From contig NZ_CP053351.1 in assembly GCF_013394655.1 (NCBI RefSeq), positions 806,001 through 870,000 on the forward strand: a DNA stretch of 64,000 nucleotides, in the 5' to 3' direction. The notes beneath the pieces are model-generated. The model was not told where the DNA came from. It saw only the letters and a list, made by a program, of their open reading frames with translations, and ran no database searches. The translations under genes and the position numbers were made by a program. This stretch comes from Winogradskyella schleiferi (GTDB lineage: Bacteria; Bacteroidota; Bacteroidia; Flavobacteriales; Flavobacteriaceae). Of this stretch, positions 1 through 9,511 are shown piece after piece; the stretch's first letter is position 1; each line of letters starts with the position of its first letter.

Positions 1-1
1 T

Positions 2-298
2 TCAACCTATAAGATGCACAATGGTCACAGAGGAATCAACCATCCTGTGAAGAATTTAATAACAGGAAAAGGCGAAATCACCTCTCAAAACCATGGATTT
101 GCAATAAACAGAGAAGAAACAGAAGCAAATGGTAACGTTGAAATTACGCATGTACATTTAAATGACAATACAGTCGCAGGTTTAAAGATAAAGGACAAAA
201 ACTGTTTCTCGGTTCAGTATCATCCAGAGGCCAGTCCTGGTCCAAATGATTCATTGTACCTCTTTGATCAGTTTATAGAGAATATGAAAAACGCCTAA
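2..298 (+). CDS. carA: Carbamoyl-phosphate synthase small subunit, C-terminal part (partial)
   Basis: This is the last 98 codons of the glutamine amidotransferase subunit that supplies ammonia from glutamine to carbamoyl-phosphate synthase for pyrimidine and arginine synthesis. The frame is open from base 2, so the gene begins upstream of the window and the first internal ATG (14) is not its start. Visible family motifs are [20 protein letters not shown] and, near the end, [12 protein letters not shown]; the last holds the His and Glu of the class I glutamine amidotransferase triad. The catalytic Cys is outside the window. A strong terminator follows 22 bases after the stop. Confidence 0.93.
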   Translation, partial: STYKMHNGHRGINHPVKNLITGKGEITSQNHGFAINREETEANGNVEITHVHLNDNTVAGLKIKDKNCFSVQYHPEASPGPNDSLYLFDQFIENMKNA

Positions 299-320
299 TA
301 TCCTATAAGATTCAATACCA

Positions 321-357
321 AAAACGCAATAAAACACCGCTTTTATTGCGTTTTTTT
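321..357 (+). terminator. Rho-independent terminator after carA
   Basis: A perfect 14-bp stem (321-334 with 341-354) closes a 6-base loop. The right arm runs into a T tract ending at 357. It lies just after carA and isolates it from eno. Confidence 0.9.
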
Positions 358-518
358 CGTTACGAAATGAGCATTCTCGATATTTCTAACATAGAGAACT
401 TGTAATTCGCGAATTCAATCTGACCAAACTAAGACAATAAAATCTGCAGATTAAAAACATTATAGTAAATAGTATTCATAAATATGATTTTTGTTATGTT
501 TTAAGCTATAGATTTTCG

Positions 519-526
519 TAAATTTG
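519..526 (+). promoter_or_regulatory. Candidate -7 box of the eno promoter
   Basis: TAAATTTG fits the Bacteroidota -7 consensus TAnnTTTG. A TTG at 491-493 is the only -33 candidate and is spaced 25 bases away, a little long, so the match is incomplete. If used, transcription would start near 532, leaving a leader of about 100 nt. Confidence 0.45.
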
Positions 527-599
527 GGTAACCTGAAATTGGGCAACCTGCAAGGCGTTGTACTGAATTAATTTCAGTATCTAAACCTGGTAGGTTTAA
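526..599 (+). promoter_or_regulatory. Repeat-rich, hairpin-forming eno leader
   Basis: The leader carries a near-identical decamer pair (GGGTAACCTG at 526-535, GGGCAACCTG at 541-550). A palindrome follows (561-579; arms TACTGAA/TTCAGTA, 5-base loop), then a second one (582-598; arms TAAACCT/AGGTTTA, 3-base loop). The word AACCTG occurs three times. The layout suggests an RNA structure or operator cluster controlling enolase, but no known riboswitch is recognised. Confidence 0.45.
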
Positions 600-621
600 T
601 TAAAAATATTAAGATAACTAA

Positions 622-1926
<1,305 letters not shown>

Positions 1927-1948
1927 AAGTTGAATAAATTTTTTGAAT

Positions 1949-1982
1949 AAAATCCTGTTATTGTAAAATAGCAGGATTTTTC
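1949..1982 (+). terminator. Terminator after eno
   Basis: Arms AAAATCCTG (1949-1957) and CAGGATTTT (1972-1980) form a 9-bp stem ending in a T run, 22 bases after the eno stop. Confidence 0.8.
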
Positions 1983-2069
1983 TGTATTTACACAATGATT
2001 ATTTTCTTAAGTAGCTAGAAAAAACTAAATTTAGCGATACCAACAATTACAATTAAAAAGCATTTACAT

Positions 2070-4382
2070 ATGAAAAAAAAATTGCTACTACTACTGTTAT
2101 TAGTTACAGCATTTACAAATGCTCAAATTGTAAATATACCTGATACTGCTTTTAAAGATAGGCTTTTACTTTCTTCAACAGTTCTTTCAATAGCAAAAGA
2201 CTCAAATGAAAATAATTTTGCTATTGATGCCAATAATGATGGAGAGATACAAGTAAGTGAAGCCCTAGAAGTTTTTTATTTAAATGTAGGGAATTCTGGT
2301 AGTTCTGATTTAACAGGAATTCAAGCTTTTACAAATTTAGTGCAGTTATCTTGTTCAGGAAATAATTTAACCATCTTAGACATTACTCAGAACACTAACC
2401 TTAAATATTTAAGTTGTGGCAGTAATGATTTAACAACCTTAGATATCACTCAGAACGTAAACTTAGAAGTTTTTAATTGTAATTATAATGATTTAACTAG
2501 TTTAAATATCACCCAAAACACAAATCTTCAATGGTTTCACTGTACTAACAATCAATTATCAAATTTGGATGTTACCCAAAATACAAATCTTGAATGGTTA
2601 TACTGTAATGATAATCAATTAACAAGTTTAGACCTTACTCAAAATTCAAGTCTTTGGGAGTTACGTTGTCATAACAATCAATTAACTAGTTTGGATGTTA
2701 CCCAAAACACGCATCTTGAAGAGTTATACTGTAATGATAACCAATTAACAAGCTTAAACCTTACTCAAAATACAAGTCTTTGGAGTTTACGTTGTCATAA
2801 CAATCAATTAACAACTTTGGATCTTATAGAAAATACAAGTCTTTGGAGTTTGCATTGTCATAACAATCAATTAGAAACCTTATTCATTAAAAATGACAGT
2901 ATCGAAAGTGAAAGTTATCTAAATTTTAGTAATAATCCTAACCTTACTTACATTTGTGCAGATGAAGATCAATTAACTAGTTTACAAGCACAAGCTGGTC
3001 CTAGCGTTGTTGTAAATTCATATTGCTCGTTTACTCCAGAAGGTAATTATAACACCATTTCTGGTGTCATAACTTTAGATGCTAATTCAAATGGCTGTGG
3101 TGCTAGCGATGTACTGCAACCAAATATTAGAGTAGATATCAATGATGGTACAAACCAAGGCACATCAGTAACTAATAGTTCAGGGAACTACAGTTTTTAT
3201 ACAGGTGCTGGTAGTTTCGATATTACACCAAACTTAGAAAGTTTAACTTGGTTTACTGTGTCTCCTACTATAGCAACTATACCTTTTGCTGATGCTGATA
3301 ATAATAGCACAACGCAAGATTTCTGTATAACACCAAATGGAGTGCATCCAGATGTTAAAGTCGTAATTTCACCAATCGTTGCCGCACAACCAGGTTTTGA
3401 TGCTGTTTATAACGTAAACTATAAAAACAAAGGCAATCAAACACTTTCTGGAGCTGTAGATATTACTTTTAATGATTCCGTTTTAGATTATGTTTCAGCG
3501 TCTATAAGTCCAGACATACAAACTACTGGAAATTTATCTTGGATTTATACGGATTTATTGCCTTTTGAAAGCAGAAGTATTGCGCTGACTTTAAATGTAA
3601 ATTCACCAATGGAAACACCGGCTGTTAATATTGATGATGTATTAAATTTTATAGTAACTGTAAATCCTGTTGCCGACGATGAATTGCCAGAGGATAACAT
3701 TTTTGAATTGAACCAAACCGTCGTTGGTTCTTTCGACCCAAACGACATCACATGTTTAGAAGGTGACACAGTTAATCCAGATAAAATCGGCGAATACCTA
3801 CACTACAACATCAATTTTGAAAATACAGGTACAGCAGCAGCCACTTTTGTGGTTGTAAAAGATGTGATCGATGAGACTTTATATGATATGGGTTCTCTAC
3901 AGATTATGTATGCATCGCATGAAATGCAGACCAGAATAACAAACAATACTATAGAATTCATTTTCGATAATATCAATCTAGGACCAGATGAAAAAGGAAA
4001 TGTACTCTTCAAAATAAAAACAAACAACACATTAACTGTTGGAGATTCCGTGGAAAATGATGCCGAAATATTCTTCGATTATAACTTCCCAATAGAAACC
4101 AATATAGCAACGACCAATTTTCAAGTATTGTCAATTGATGAATTTGGAATCGATGATAGTATTTCAATTTTCCCTAATCCTTCTAAAGACATCGTAACTC
4201 TTTCATCTCAACATAATTTGAAATCCATTCAGGTTTATGATGCTATGTCTCGTTTGGTATTTGAATCTGCTTTGGACGATGCAAATTATACGCTAAATGT
4301 TTCGAATTTTTCAAAAGGTATTTTCTTTATAAAATTGAAGACAGCAATTGGAGAAAAGGTGGAGCGTTTTGTAAAGAACTAG
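2070..4382 (+). CDS. Secreted leucine-rich-repeat protein with T9SS sorting tail
   Basis: Large exported protein (770 aa), probably at the cell surface or released. Residues 1-18 are a signal peptide ending FTNAQ. Near residue 52 is a calcium-loop-like DANNDGEIQVSE stretch. About nine 21-residue leucine-rich units of the pattern LDxTQNTxLxxLxCxxNQLTS follow (roughly residues 85-285). Then come an SdrD-like region and a conserved beta-domain containing SFDPNDITCLEGD, which is common in flavobacterial surface proteins. The C-terminus (ISIFPNPSKDIVTLS onward, about 75 residues) is a type A sorting domain for the type IX secretion system. The specific ligand cannot be read from the sequence. The gene stands alone. 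Confidence 0.88.
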   Translation: MKKKLLLLLLLVTAFTNAQIVNIPDTAFKDRLLLSSTVLSIAKDSNENNFAIDANNDGEIQVSEALEVFYLNVGNSGSSDLTGIQAFTNLVQLSCSGNNLTILDITQNTNLKYLSCGSNDLTTLDITQNVNLEVFNCNYNDLTSLNITQNTNLQWFHCTNNQLSNLDVTQNTNLEWLYCNDNQLTSLDLTQNSSLWELRCHNNQLTSLDVTQNTHLEELYCNDNQLTSLNLTQNTSLWSLRCHNNQLTTLDLIENTSLWSLHCHNNQLETLFIKNDSIESESYLNFSNNPNLTYICADEDQLTSLQAQAGPSVVVNSYCSFTPEGNYNTISGVITLDANSNGCGASDVLQPNIRVDINDGTNQGTSVTNSSGNYSFYTGAGSFDITPNLESLTWFTVSPTIATIPFADADNNSTTQDFCITPNGVHPDVKVVISPIVAAQPGFDAVYNVNYKNKGNQTLSGAVDITFNDSVLDYVSASISPDIQTTGNLSWIYTDLLPFESRSIALTLNVNSPMETPAVNIDDVLNFIVTVNPVADDELPEDNIFELNQTVVGSFDPNDITCLEGDTVNPDKIGEYLHYNINFENTGTAAATFVVVKDVIDETLYDMGSLQIMYASHEMQTRITNNTIEFIFDNINLGPDEKGNVLFKIKTNNTLTVGDSVENDAEIFFDYNFPIETNIATTNFQVLSIDEFGIDDSISIFPNPSKDIVTLSSQHNLKSIQVYDAMSRLVFESALDDANYTLNVSNFSKGIFFIKLKTAIGEKVERFVKN
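2322..2880 (+). repeat. 63-bp tandem coding repeats (LRR units)
   Basis: About nine in-frame 63-bp units encode the leucine-rich repeats. Two units near 2690-2810 are much closer to each other at DNA level than to the rest and seem to alternate (ELYCNDNQLTS, then LRCHNNQLTT), which suggests recent duplication of a two-unit block. Copy number could vary between strains without breaking the frame. Confidence 0.75.
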
Positions 4383-4465
4383 ATTTAATAGATAAAATTT
4401 AATCACAGATAAACAGAACATAATTTTAAAATGAAACAATCTTATGTTTAGTTAGTTACAAAGGA

Positions 4466-4504
4466 GTCTAATTTCTAGATTCTAAAAGCAAAGCGGTCTA
4501 ATAT
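4466..4504. repeat. Spacer repeat with AAGCGGTCTA word, copy 1
   Basis: The stretch carries GTCTAAT...AGCAAAGCGGTCTA just past the stop of the minus-strand DUF481 gene. A closely similar stretch (GTCTAAT...AGCGAAGCGGTCTA) lies at 9206-9233, again just past the stop of a minus-strand gene. It is a short dispersed repeat of unknown role. Confidence 0.6.
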
Positions 4505-4509
4505 CTTTT

Positions 4510-5268
4510 TCAATCAAACGTATACACAATGCCATTAGTCAATTCATACTGTGTTTTAGGAATGCCTATAATTGGGCTCGCATCAAAGTTATAGGTAAAA
4601 GTGGTTTTAAAGAGTAAGTTGTATAAAACTTTAATACCTAAAGAGGTTTCATTAGAAATTCTAAAATCAGAGAATTGTTTTAACAGCGGCTGGTAATATG
4701 TGGTGCTCACTAAGGATATATGTTCCAAAGGATAAAGACTACAAGAAAAATAAGCGCTTCCTCTAACATCCTGTAATATTTCAGTATCGCTATCGGAAGA
4801 TTCTTCATGTTCATACATTAAAAGTGTGCCCAAATAAAGCCGATAATCCTGGCTTTTAGAGAGTTTAAAACGTGGGCCAATACCTAATAAGCCTCTGAAT
4901 TTTATATCAGAAATAGCATCGTATTGACTTTGGGCAAAAATTTCAAGTTTTAAACGCTCTATGATTTTTCTATTATATCTTAAATGCTGAATGCCCTTGT
5001 TTACAAAAGAATTATCTTCAATTTGTTCCAGTTTTAAATCGTTAATAAAGAGGTACAGGTTTTTCTCCGTATTATATTGAAGTCTTATTTTGTTGGTAAT
5101 CTTAAATATAGATTGTGTGTTTTTTATAAGACTGATATCCAAATTTGCCGCACCAGACCATTTTGAAGTATCCGAGATCCGTCTCAAGGATTCCACATTC
5201 ACAATTTGTGCATCAATACCATTAAAACTGGTAATCAAGAAAATGACTAACAATATAAATGACTTCAT
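4510..5268 (-). CDS. DUF481-like outer-membrane protein
   Basis: A 252-residue protein with an N-terminal signal peptide (cleavage after about residue 20, FNGIDAQ). It is made of alternating amphipathic beta-strand segments typical of a small outer-membrane barrel. The pattern LGIGPRFKLSKSQDYRLYLGTLLMYE resembles the DUF481 (YdiY-like) family. The last residues end in Phe-Asp (GIVYTFD) rather than a terminal aromatic. Function is unknown; family members are usually annotated as putative salt-induced outer-membrane proteins. It is monocistronic, with the next gene on either side on the opposite strand. Confidence 0.65.
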   Translation of the reverse strand: MKSFILLVIFLITSFNGIDAQIVNVESLRRISDTSKWSGAANLDISLIKNTQSIFKITNKIRLQYNTEKNLYLFINDLKLEQIEDNSFVNKGIQHLRYNRKIIERLKLEIFAQSQYDAISDIKFRGLLGIGPRFKLSKSQDYRLYLGTLLMYEHEESSDSDTEILQDVRGSAYFSCSLYPLEHISLVSTTYYQPLLKQFSDFRISNETSLGIKVLYNLLFKTTFTYNFDASPIIGIPKTQYELTNGIVYTFD

Positions 5269-5441
5269 AATTTTAAAAATAAGTGCAAAAATAACATGAT
5301 TTTTTAGCTTTCATGCCAAAAAGCAGAAACAATAAAATGAAAGTCTTTGTAAATGTTAAAACCGTCGTAAATCTACTTTCGAAATCGTTTGAGTTTTTGT
5401 AAATTTACGATTCTTACTAATTTATAAATACAACAATAAGC

Positions 5442-6728
5442 ATGTCAGATAAAGCTACATTAGAAATTAATGGTAAAACCTATGATTTTCCTATAATTAC
5501 AGGGACAGAAAACGAAGTCGCCATAGATGTAAAAAGTTTAAGAAGTTCAACAGGAGGAGTGATTACCTTAGATCCAGGTTATAAAAATACAGGCAGTTGT
5601 GAAAGTGCAATTACATTTCTAGATGGCGAAAAAGGCATCTTAAGATATAGAGGTTATGCTATTGAGGAATTGGCAGAAAAAGCCAGTTTTTTAGAAGTGG
5701 CTTATTTATTGATTTTTGGGGAATTACCAACGCAAGACCAATTAGATAAATTTGACAAGGATATTAAAGATCATTCCGTTGTAGATGATGATATTAAAAA
5801 GATTTTAGATGCTTTTCCAAAATCTGCGCATCCAATGGGAGTTTTGTCTTCTTTAACGAGCGCACTTACGGCATTTTATCCATCGTCTGTAGATGTCAGC
5901 TCAGAAGAGGAGATGTATAAAGCTATTGTAAGAATAATGGCAAAGTTTCCAGTTTTGGTAGCTTGGACGATGCGTAAAAAGAATGGGTTGCCGTTAGATT
6001 ATGGTAGCAATAAATTAGGTTATGTAGAGAATTTATTAAAGATGATGTTTAAAAGCCCAAGTGGTGATTACGAACAAAATCCTATTTTAGTAAATGCATT
6101 GGATAAACTTCTAATTCTTCATGCTGATCATGAACAAAACTGTTCTACGTCAACCGTAAGAATTGCAGGTTCATCGCATGCAGGCCTATTTGTATCTCTG
6201 GCTTCAGGAATCTCTGCACTTTGGGGACCACTTCACGGCGGAGCTAACCAAGCCGTTTTAGAAATGCTGGAAGCCATTAAAGCTGATGGTGGAGACACTA
6301 AAAAATATATGGCAAAGGCCAAGGATAAAAATGATCCATTCCGTTTAATGGGCTTTGGGCATCGCGTTTACAAAAATTTTGATCCAAGAGCGAAGATTAT
6401 AAAAGTAGCTGCAGACGAAGTATTGGCAGATTTAGGTGTAGAAGATCCAATTTTGGATATTGCTAAAGGATTAGCCAAAGAAGCTTTGGAAGATCCGTAT
6501 TTTGTTGAAAGAAAATTATATCCAAATGTAGATTTCTATTCAGGTATTATTTATCGCGCTATGGGAATTCCGGTAGAAATGTTTACAGTGATGTTTGCTA
6601 TGGGACGTTTACCAGGCTGGATATCACAATGGAGGGAAATGCGCATGCGTAAAGAACCTATTGGACGACCAAGACAACTCTATATTGGCGAAACACTAAG
6701 ACCGTTTAAAGCCATTGATAAAAGATAA
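5442..6728 (+). CDS. gltA: Citrate synthase
   Basis: Condenses acetyl-CoA and oxaloacetate to citrate at the entry of the TCA cycle. At 428 residues it matches the hexameric type II enzymes. Active-site regions are visible: GSSHAGLFVSLASG, LHGGANQAVLEML (His), LMGFGHRVYKNFDPRAK (the His-Arg signature) and NVDFYSGIIYRAMG (catalytic Asp). The N-terminal beta domain (ATLEINGKTYDFPIITGTE) is present as in Gram-negative enzymes. Mdh is encoded about 54 kb further on. A terminator follows 20-50 bases after the stop, before the hydrolase gene on the same strand. Confidence 0.97.
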   Translation: MSDKATLEINGKTYDFPIITGTENEVAIDVKSLRSSTGGVITLDPGYKNTGSCESAITFLDGEKGILRYRGYAIEELAEKASFLEVAYLLIFGELPTQDQLDKFDKDIKDHSVVDDDIKKILDAFPKSAHPMGVLSSLTSALTAFYPSSVDVSSEEEMYKAIVRIMAKFPVLVAWTMRKKNGLPLDYGSNKLGYVENLLKMMFKSPSGDYEQNPILVNALDKLLILHADHEQNCSTSTVRIAGSSHAGLFVSLASGISALWGPLHGGANQAVLEMLEAIKADGGDTKKYMAKAKDKNDPFRLMGFGHRVYKNFDPRAKIIKVAADEVLADLGVEDPILDIAKGLAKEALEDPYFVERKLYPNVDFYSGIIYRAMGIPVEMFTVMFAMGRLPGWISQWREMRMRKEPIGRPRQLYIGETLRPFKAIDKR

Positions 6729-6746
6729 TTGAATTTTAAATGTCGA

Positions 6747-6779
6747 TAAAAGCTTCATACCTTATATGGAGCTTTTTTT
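6747..6779 (+). terminator. Terminator after gltA
   Basis: Arms around AAAGCTTCATA and TGGAGCTTT form a stem with a short AT loop and a T7 run. It ends about 13 bases before the next ATG, so gltA and the following hydrolase are probably separate or only partly coupled. Confidence 0.7.
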
Positions 6780-6791
6780 ATTATCATTTTT

Positions 6792-7703
6792 ATGAAGTTA
6801 AATATACAAAACGAAACCTCTAGATTAAAAGCCGTCATTCTGGGAACAGCAGAAAGTGTTGGCGCTATTCCATCCATTGCAGACGCCTATGACCCTAAAT
6901 CCATTCAGCATATCAAAGCTGGCACCTATCCCAAGGAATCTGATATGGTTAAGGAAATGGAGGCTGTAGCAGCAGTATTTAAAAAGTTTGACGTGACCGT
7001 TTATAGACCGAAAGTTATAAAGGATTATAACCAAATATTTTCTCGGGACATCGCCTTTGTTATCGAAGATAAATTGATCAAAGCAAATATCTTACCAGAT
7101 CGTGAACGTGAGTATGAAGCTATTCAGCATGTGCTGGATAAAATAGGAGAGGAGAATATTATTGTGTTGCCAGAGGAATGCCATGTAGAAGGTGGTGATG
7201 TAATGCCATGGAACGATTATATTTTTATTGGCACCTATTCTGGCGAGGATTATTCAGATTATATTACTGCTCGTACTAATATGGATGCGGTTATAGCCAT
7301 TCAAGAATTATTTCCAAATAAAACCGTGAAAGCATTCGAATTGAAAAAGTCAAATACAGACCCAAAGGAAAATGCATTGCATTTGGATTGTTGTTTTCAG
7401 CCGGTTGGAAAAGATAAGGCTATACTTCATAAGAACGGCTTTTTAGTTGAAAAGGAATATGAATGGTTATTGAATTTCTTTGGAAAAGACAATGTCTTCG
7501 AAATTACCAAGGAAGAAATGTACCATATGAATAGTAATGTATTTTCAATTTCTGAAGATGTCGTTATTTCCGAAACAAACTTCAAAAGGTTAAATACGTG
7601 GCTACGAGAAAAAGGGATTACAGTCGAAGAAGTCCCATATGCCGAAATTGCGAAGCAAGAAGGGTTGCTGCGTTGTTCAACGATGCCTTTGATTCGGGAA
7701 TAG
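6792..7703 (+). CDS. DDAH/arginine-deiminase-superfamily hydrolase
   Basis: A 303-residue guanidine-modifying (pentein-fold) enzyme, likely acting on arginine, a methylated arginine or a related guanidino compound. Key elements are the acidic substrate-binding EGGDVMPW segment, the catalytic His in ALHLDCCFQ, and a C-terminal nucleophile Cys at residue 295 (LLRCSTMPL). The length and the C-terminal Cys match dimethylarginine dimethylaminohydrolase-like proteins. The exact substrate cannot be assigned. A second pentein enzyme (ctlX) lies at 26.2 kb. The 3' end runs into a heptamer array that has been hit by an insertion sequence. Confidence 0.82.
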   Translation: MKLNIQNETSRLKAVILGTAESVGAIPSIADAYDPKSIQHIKAGTYPKESDMVKEMEAVAAVFKKFDVTVYRPKVIKDYNQIFSRDIAFVIEDKLIKANILPDREREYEAIQHVLDKIGEENIIVLPEECHVEGGDVMPWNDYIFIGTYSGEDYSDYITARTNMDAVIAIQELFPNKTVKAFELKKSNTDPKENALHLDCCFQPVGKDKAILHKNGFLVEKEYEWLLNFFGKDNVFEITKEEMYHMNSNVFSISEDVVISETNFKRLNTWLREKGITVEEVPYAEIAKQEGLLRCSTMPLIRE

Positions 7704-7714
7704 TTTTATAGTTT

Positions 7715-7770
7715 AGATTCAAGATTCAAGATTCAAGATTCAAGATTCAAGATTCAAGATTCAAGATTCA
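7715..7770 (+). repeat. Heptamer tandem array AGATTCA (8 copies, interrupted by IS)
   Basis: Eight perfect AGATTCA units begin 11 bases after the preceding stop codon. The IS element starts at 7771. A further unit follows the target duplication on the far side (9095-9101), so the original array had at least nine units. Confidence 0.95.
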
Positions 7771-7817
7771 TGTATGTCCCTAGTATAGGTTGACCACTTT
7801 AAACAAAGTGTAAACTT

Positions 7818-8216
7818 ATGAAAGCAAACATTAAACTATTAAAAAAGAAACGAATTTATTCTGAAGAATTTAAACGACAAATCGTAAAAGATTTTGAATC
7901 TGGTCAATTTAGCGTGCCTCAATTGGAAAAATTACACAACATAAGCAATACATCAATTTACAGTTGGATCCATAAATTTTCTACCTTTAACGAAAAAGGT
8001 TCAAGAGTTGTAGAGATGAAAAACAGTAGTGCCCAAAAGATGAAAGAACAACAAGCCCGAATAAAAGAGCTTGAAGCCATAGTTGGGCGTAAACAGATAA
8101 AGATAGATTATTTGGAGAAGCTAATTGATATTGCAGAAGACGATTTAAGTATAGATATCAAAAAAAATTCCAACACTCCGCAATCAACTGGTTCAGAACA
8201 CATAAAGAAACACTAA
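7818..8216 (+). CDS. IS3-family transposase OrfA (DNA-binding subunit)
   Basis: A 132-residue protein. Residues 11-52 form the helix-turn-helix typical of IS3-family OrfA (RIYSEEFKRQIVKDFESG, then SNTSIYSWIHKF). A leucine-zipper-like coiled coil (MKEQQARIKELEAIVGRKQ) follows and would mediate OrfA/OrfAB contacts. It ends 8 bases before the OrfB ATG. An A8 run inside its 3' end (8160-8167) is a likely -1 slippage site producing the fused OrfAB transposase. Confidence 0.93.
   Translation: MKANIKLLKKKRIYSEEFKRQIVKDFESGQFSVPQLEKLHNISNTSIYSWIHKFSTFNEKGSRVVEMKNSSAQKMKEQQARIKELEAIVGRKQIKIDYLEKLIDIAEDDLSIDIKKNSNTPQSTGSEHIKKH
8160..8167 (+). promoter_or_regulatory. Probable -1 programmed frameshift site in the IS (copy 1)
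   Basis: Eight consecutive A residues in the zero frame read AAA AAA AAT. Slipping back one base gives AAA AAA TTC, followed by an open frame (FQHSAINWFRTHKE) that reaches the OrfB ATG without a stop. The IS3 family is known to make its active transposase by -1 frameshifting on such A-rich heptamers. Confidence 0.8.
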
Positions 8217-8224
8217 GTTTTAGT

Positions 8225-9061
8225 ATGAACCAGCTTTATAAAACCATAGGCATCAGTAAACAAGCCGTTAACCAGTATGCAAAGCGGCAAGCGGTTTTCG
8301 ATAGTCGAGTGTCTCAATTAATATTAGAGGCAGATGATCTTCGGGAGGATCATCCTGGTTGTGGAGTAGAAAAGATGTACAATATATTAGATCCGGATTT
8401 TATAGGTCGAGACCGTTTTATAGAAACCATGATGGGTCTTGGTTACAGAATTAAAAAGAAAAGGAATTATAAACGCACAACAATAGCAGGTAAAAAGTTT
8501 TATCCCAACCTAATAAAAGGTCTAAGGGTAAACGCACCAAACGTGGTATGGCAATCGGACATAACCTATCTGCCGCTCAACGGAAAACACTATTACGCTG
8601 TGTTTATAATAGATGTTTATACAAAAAAGATTGTTGGGTTTATCGTATCTGATAACATGAGAGCGCAAGCGAATGTAGAAGCACTTAAAATGGCAATCAA
8701 GGAAAATAATGCACCCGAGATCCATAACTCGGACAGGGGAAGCCAATACACTTACAGTAAATACATAGACTTACTGGTAAGCAATGGCACTAAGATAAGT
8801 ATGTCTTTAAGTGGACTGGACAATGCATATGCAGAACGAATCAATAGAACTATAAAAGAAGAATATTTAGATTATTGGAAACCAGAAACCTTCTTTCAAT
8901 TAAAAAAATGTGTAGCAAAAGCAGTTAAGAATTATAATGAAAAAAGAACACATAAAAGTTTACCAAAAATGAGCCCAGACAATTTTGAGAAATATTGGTC
9001 AACCTTAAAACCAAAAAATAGACCCATAATGACTATTTTTAACAATGAAGTAAATAACTAA
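8225..9061 (+). CDS. IS3-family transposase OrfB (DDE integrase)
   Basis: A 278-residue catalytic subunit counted from the ATG; the frame is open further upstream to the A8 slippage site. It has an HTH_21-type segment (DLREDHPGCGVEKMY) and an rve integrase core. The DDE acidic triad is visible as WQSDITYLP, HNSDRGSQYT and NAYAERINRTIKEE. The C-terminal part (NYNEKRTHKSLPKMSPDNF) is typical of the family. It differs from copy 2 by one residue near the C-terminus (Met here, Ile there). Confidence 0.95.
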   Translation: MNQLYKTIGISKQAVNQYAKRQAVFDSRVSQLILEADDLREDHPGCGVEKMYNILDPDFIGRDRFIETMMGLGYRIKKKRNYKRTTIAGKKFYPNLIKGLRVNAPNVVWQSDITYLPLNGKHYYAVFIIDVYTKKIVGFIVSDNMRAQANVEALKMAIKENNAPEIHNSDRGSQYTYSKYIDLLVSNGTKISMSLSGLDNAYAERINRTIKEEYLDYWKPETFFQLKKCVAKAVKNYNEKRTHKSLPKMSPDNFEKYWSTLKPKNRPIMTIFNNEVNN

Positions 9062-9205
9062 AAAACGGTCAACTCTATTCAGGGAAGTACATCAAGATTC
9101 AGAAGTGAAGTCGTAAGACAAAAAAATAGGTCCGTTTAAAGTATTGAGCTTTGGTTTTTGATTAAATAAGAAGAAACCCATAGGTTATCAGTTTGTCACA
9201 ATCAA

Positions 9206-9233
9206 GTCTAATATCTAACAGCGAAGCGGTCTA
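9206..9233. repeat. Spacer repeat with AAGCGGTCTA word, copy 2
   Basis: GTCTAATATCTAACAGCG followed by AAGCGGTCTA closely matches the stretch at 4466-4504. Both lie a few bases downstream of minus-strand stop codons. Confidence 0.6.
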
Positions 9234-9244
9234 TAGTCTGAATT

Positions 9245-9511
9245 TTACTTCCGATACAAAAAATAATTGTTCACCAAATCAATATATTCTTGTTTGGCTT
9301 GGTCTTCGGTAATATCCTTTACTTGGAAAAGGGCATTGGTTTTAAACGCATTAATTATGGGTTTGCGACTACTAGGTCTGTCATAATTATTGGTTGCCTT
9401 TTTAAAATAAGCATAGAGGCGTAATAAAAAATCAGCAGGAAAAGGTTCAGTATGGTCGTTTACACGATCTACTGCTGTATTAAATTCTATATCTAATTCC
9501 TCGGAAGTCAT
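9245..9511 (-). CDS. Acyl-CoA-binding protein
   Basis: A small 88-residue soluble four-helix protein of the ACBP family, which buffers long-chain acyl-CoA. The pattern LDIEFNTAVDRVN, then LRLYAYFKKAT in the position of the family's LYgLyKQAT, and the C-terminal AKQEYIDLVNNYF support the call. The usual KWEAW motif is altered. Its start codon directly abuts the psd stop (no gap), so it is translated from the same phospholipid-synthesis transcript. Confidence 0.8.
   Translation of the reverse strand: MTSEELDIEFNTAVDRVNDHTEPFPADFLLRLYAYFKKATNNYDRPSSRKPIINAFKTNALFQVKDITEDQAKQEYIDLVNNYFLYRK

Larger units (their letters stand above)
7771..9091 (+). mobile_element. IS3-family insertion sequence, copy 1 (1321 bp)
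   Basis: The element runs from TGTATGTCCCTAG at the left to the reverse complement of TGTACTTCCCTGA at the right. The terminal inverted repeats agree at about 17 of 25 positions and both end in TTGACC. The host triplet TCA is duplicated on both sides (7768-7770 and 9092-9094). It encodes a helix-turn-helix OrfA and a DDE integrase OrfB in the -1 frame. A second copy of the same length, inverted, is at 38512-39832. Confidence 0.95.

Noticed and set aside
8522..8746. Antisense ORF inside the transposase gene (also at 38857-39081)
   Set aside because: It is a shadow of OrfB, present in both copies only because the IS is duplicated.
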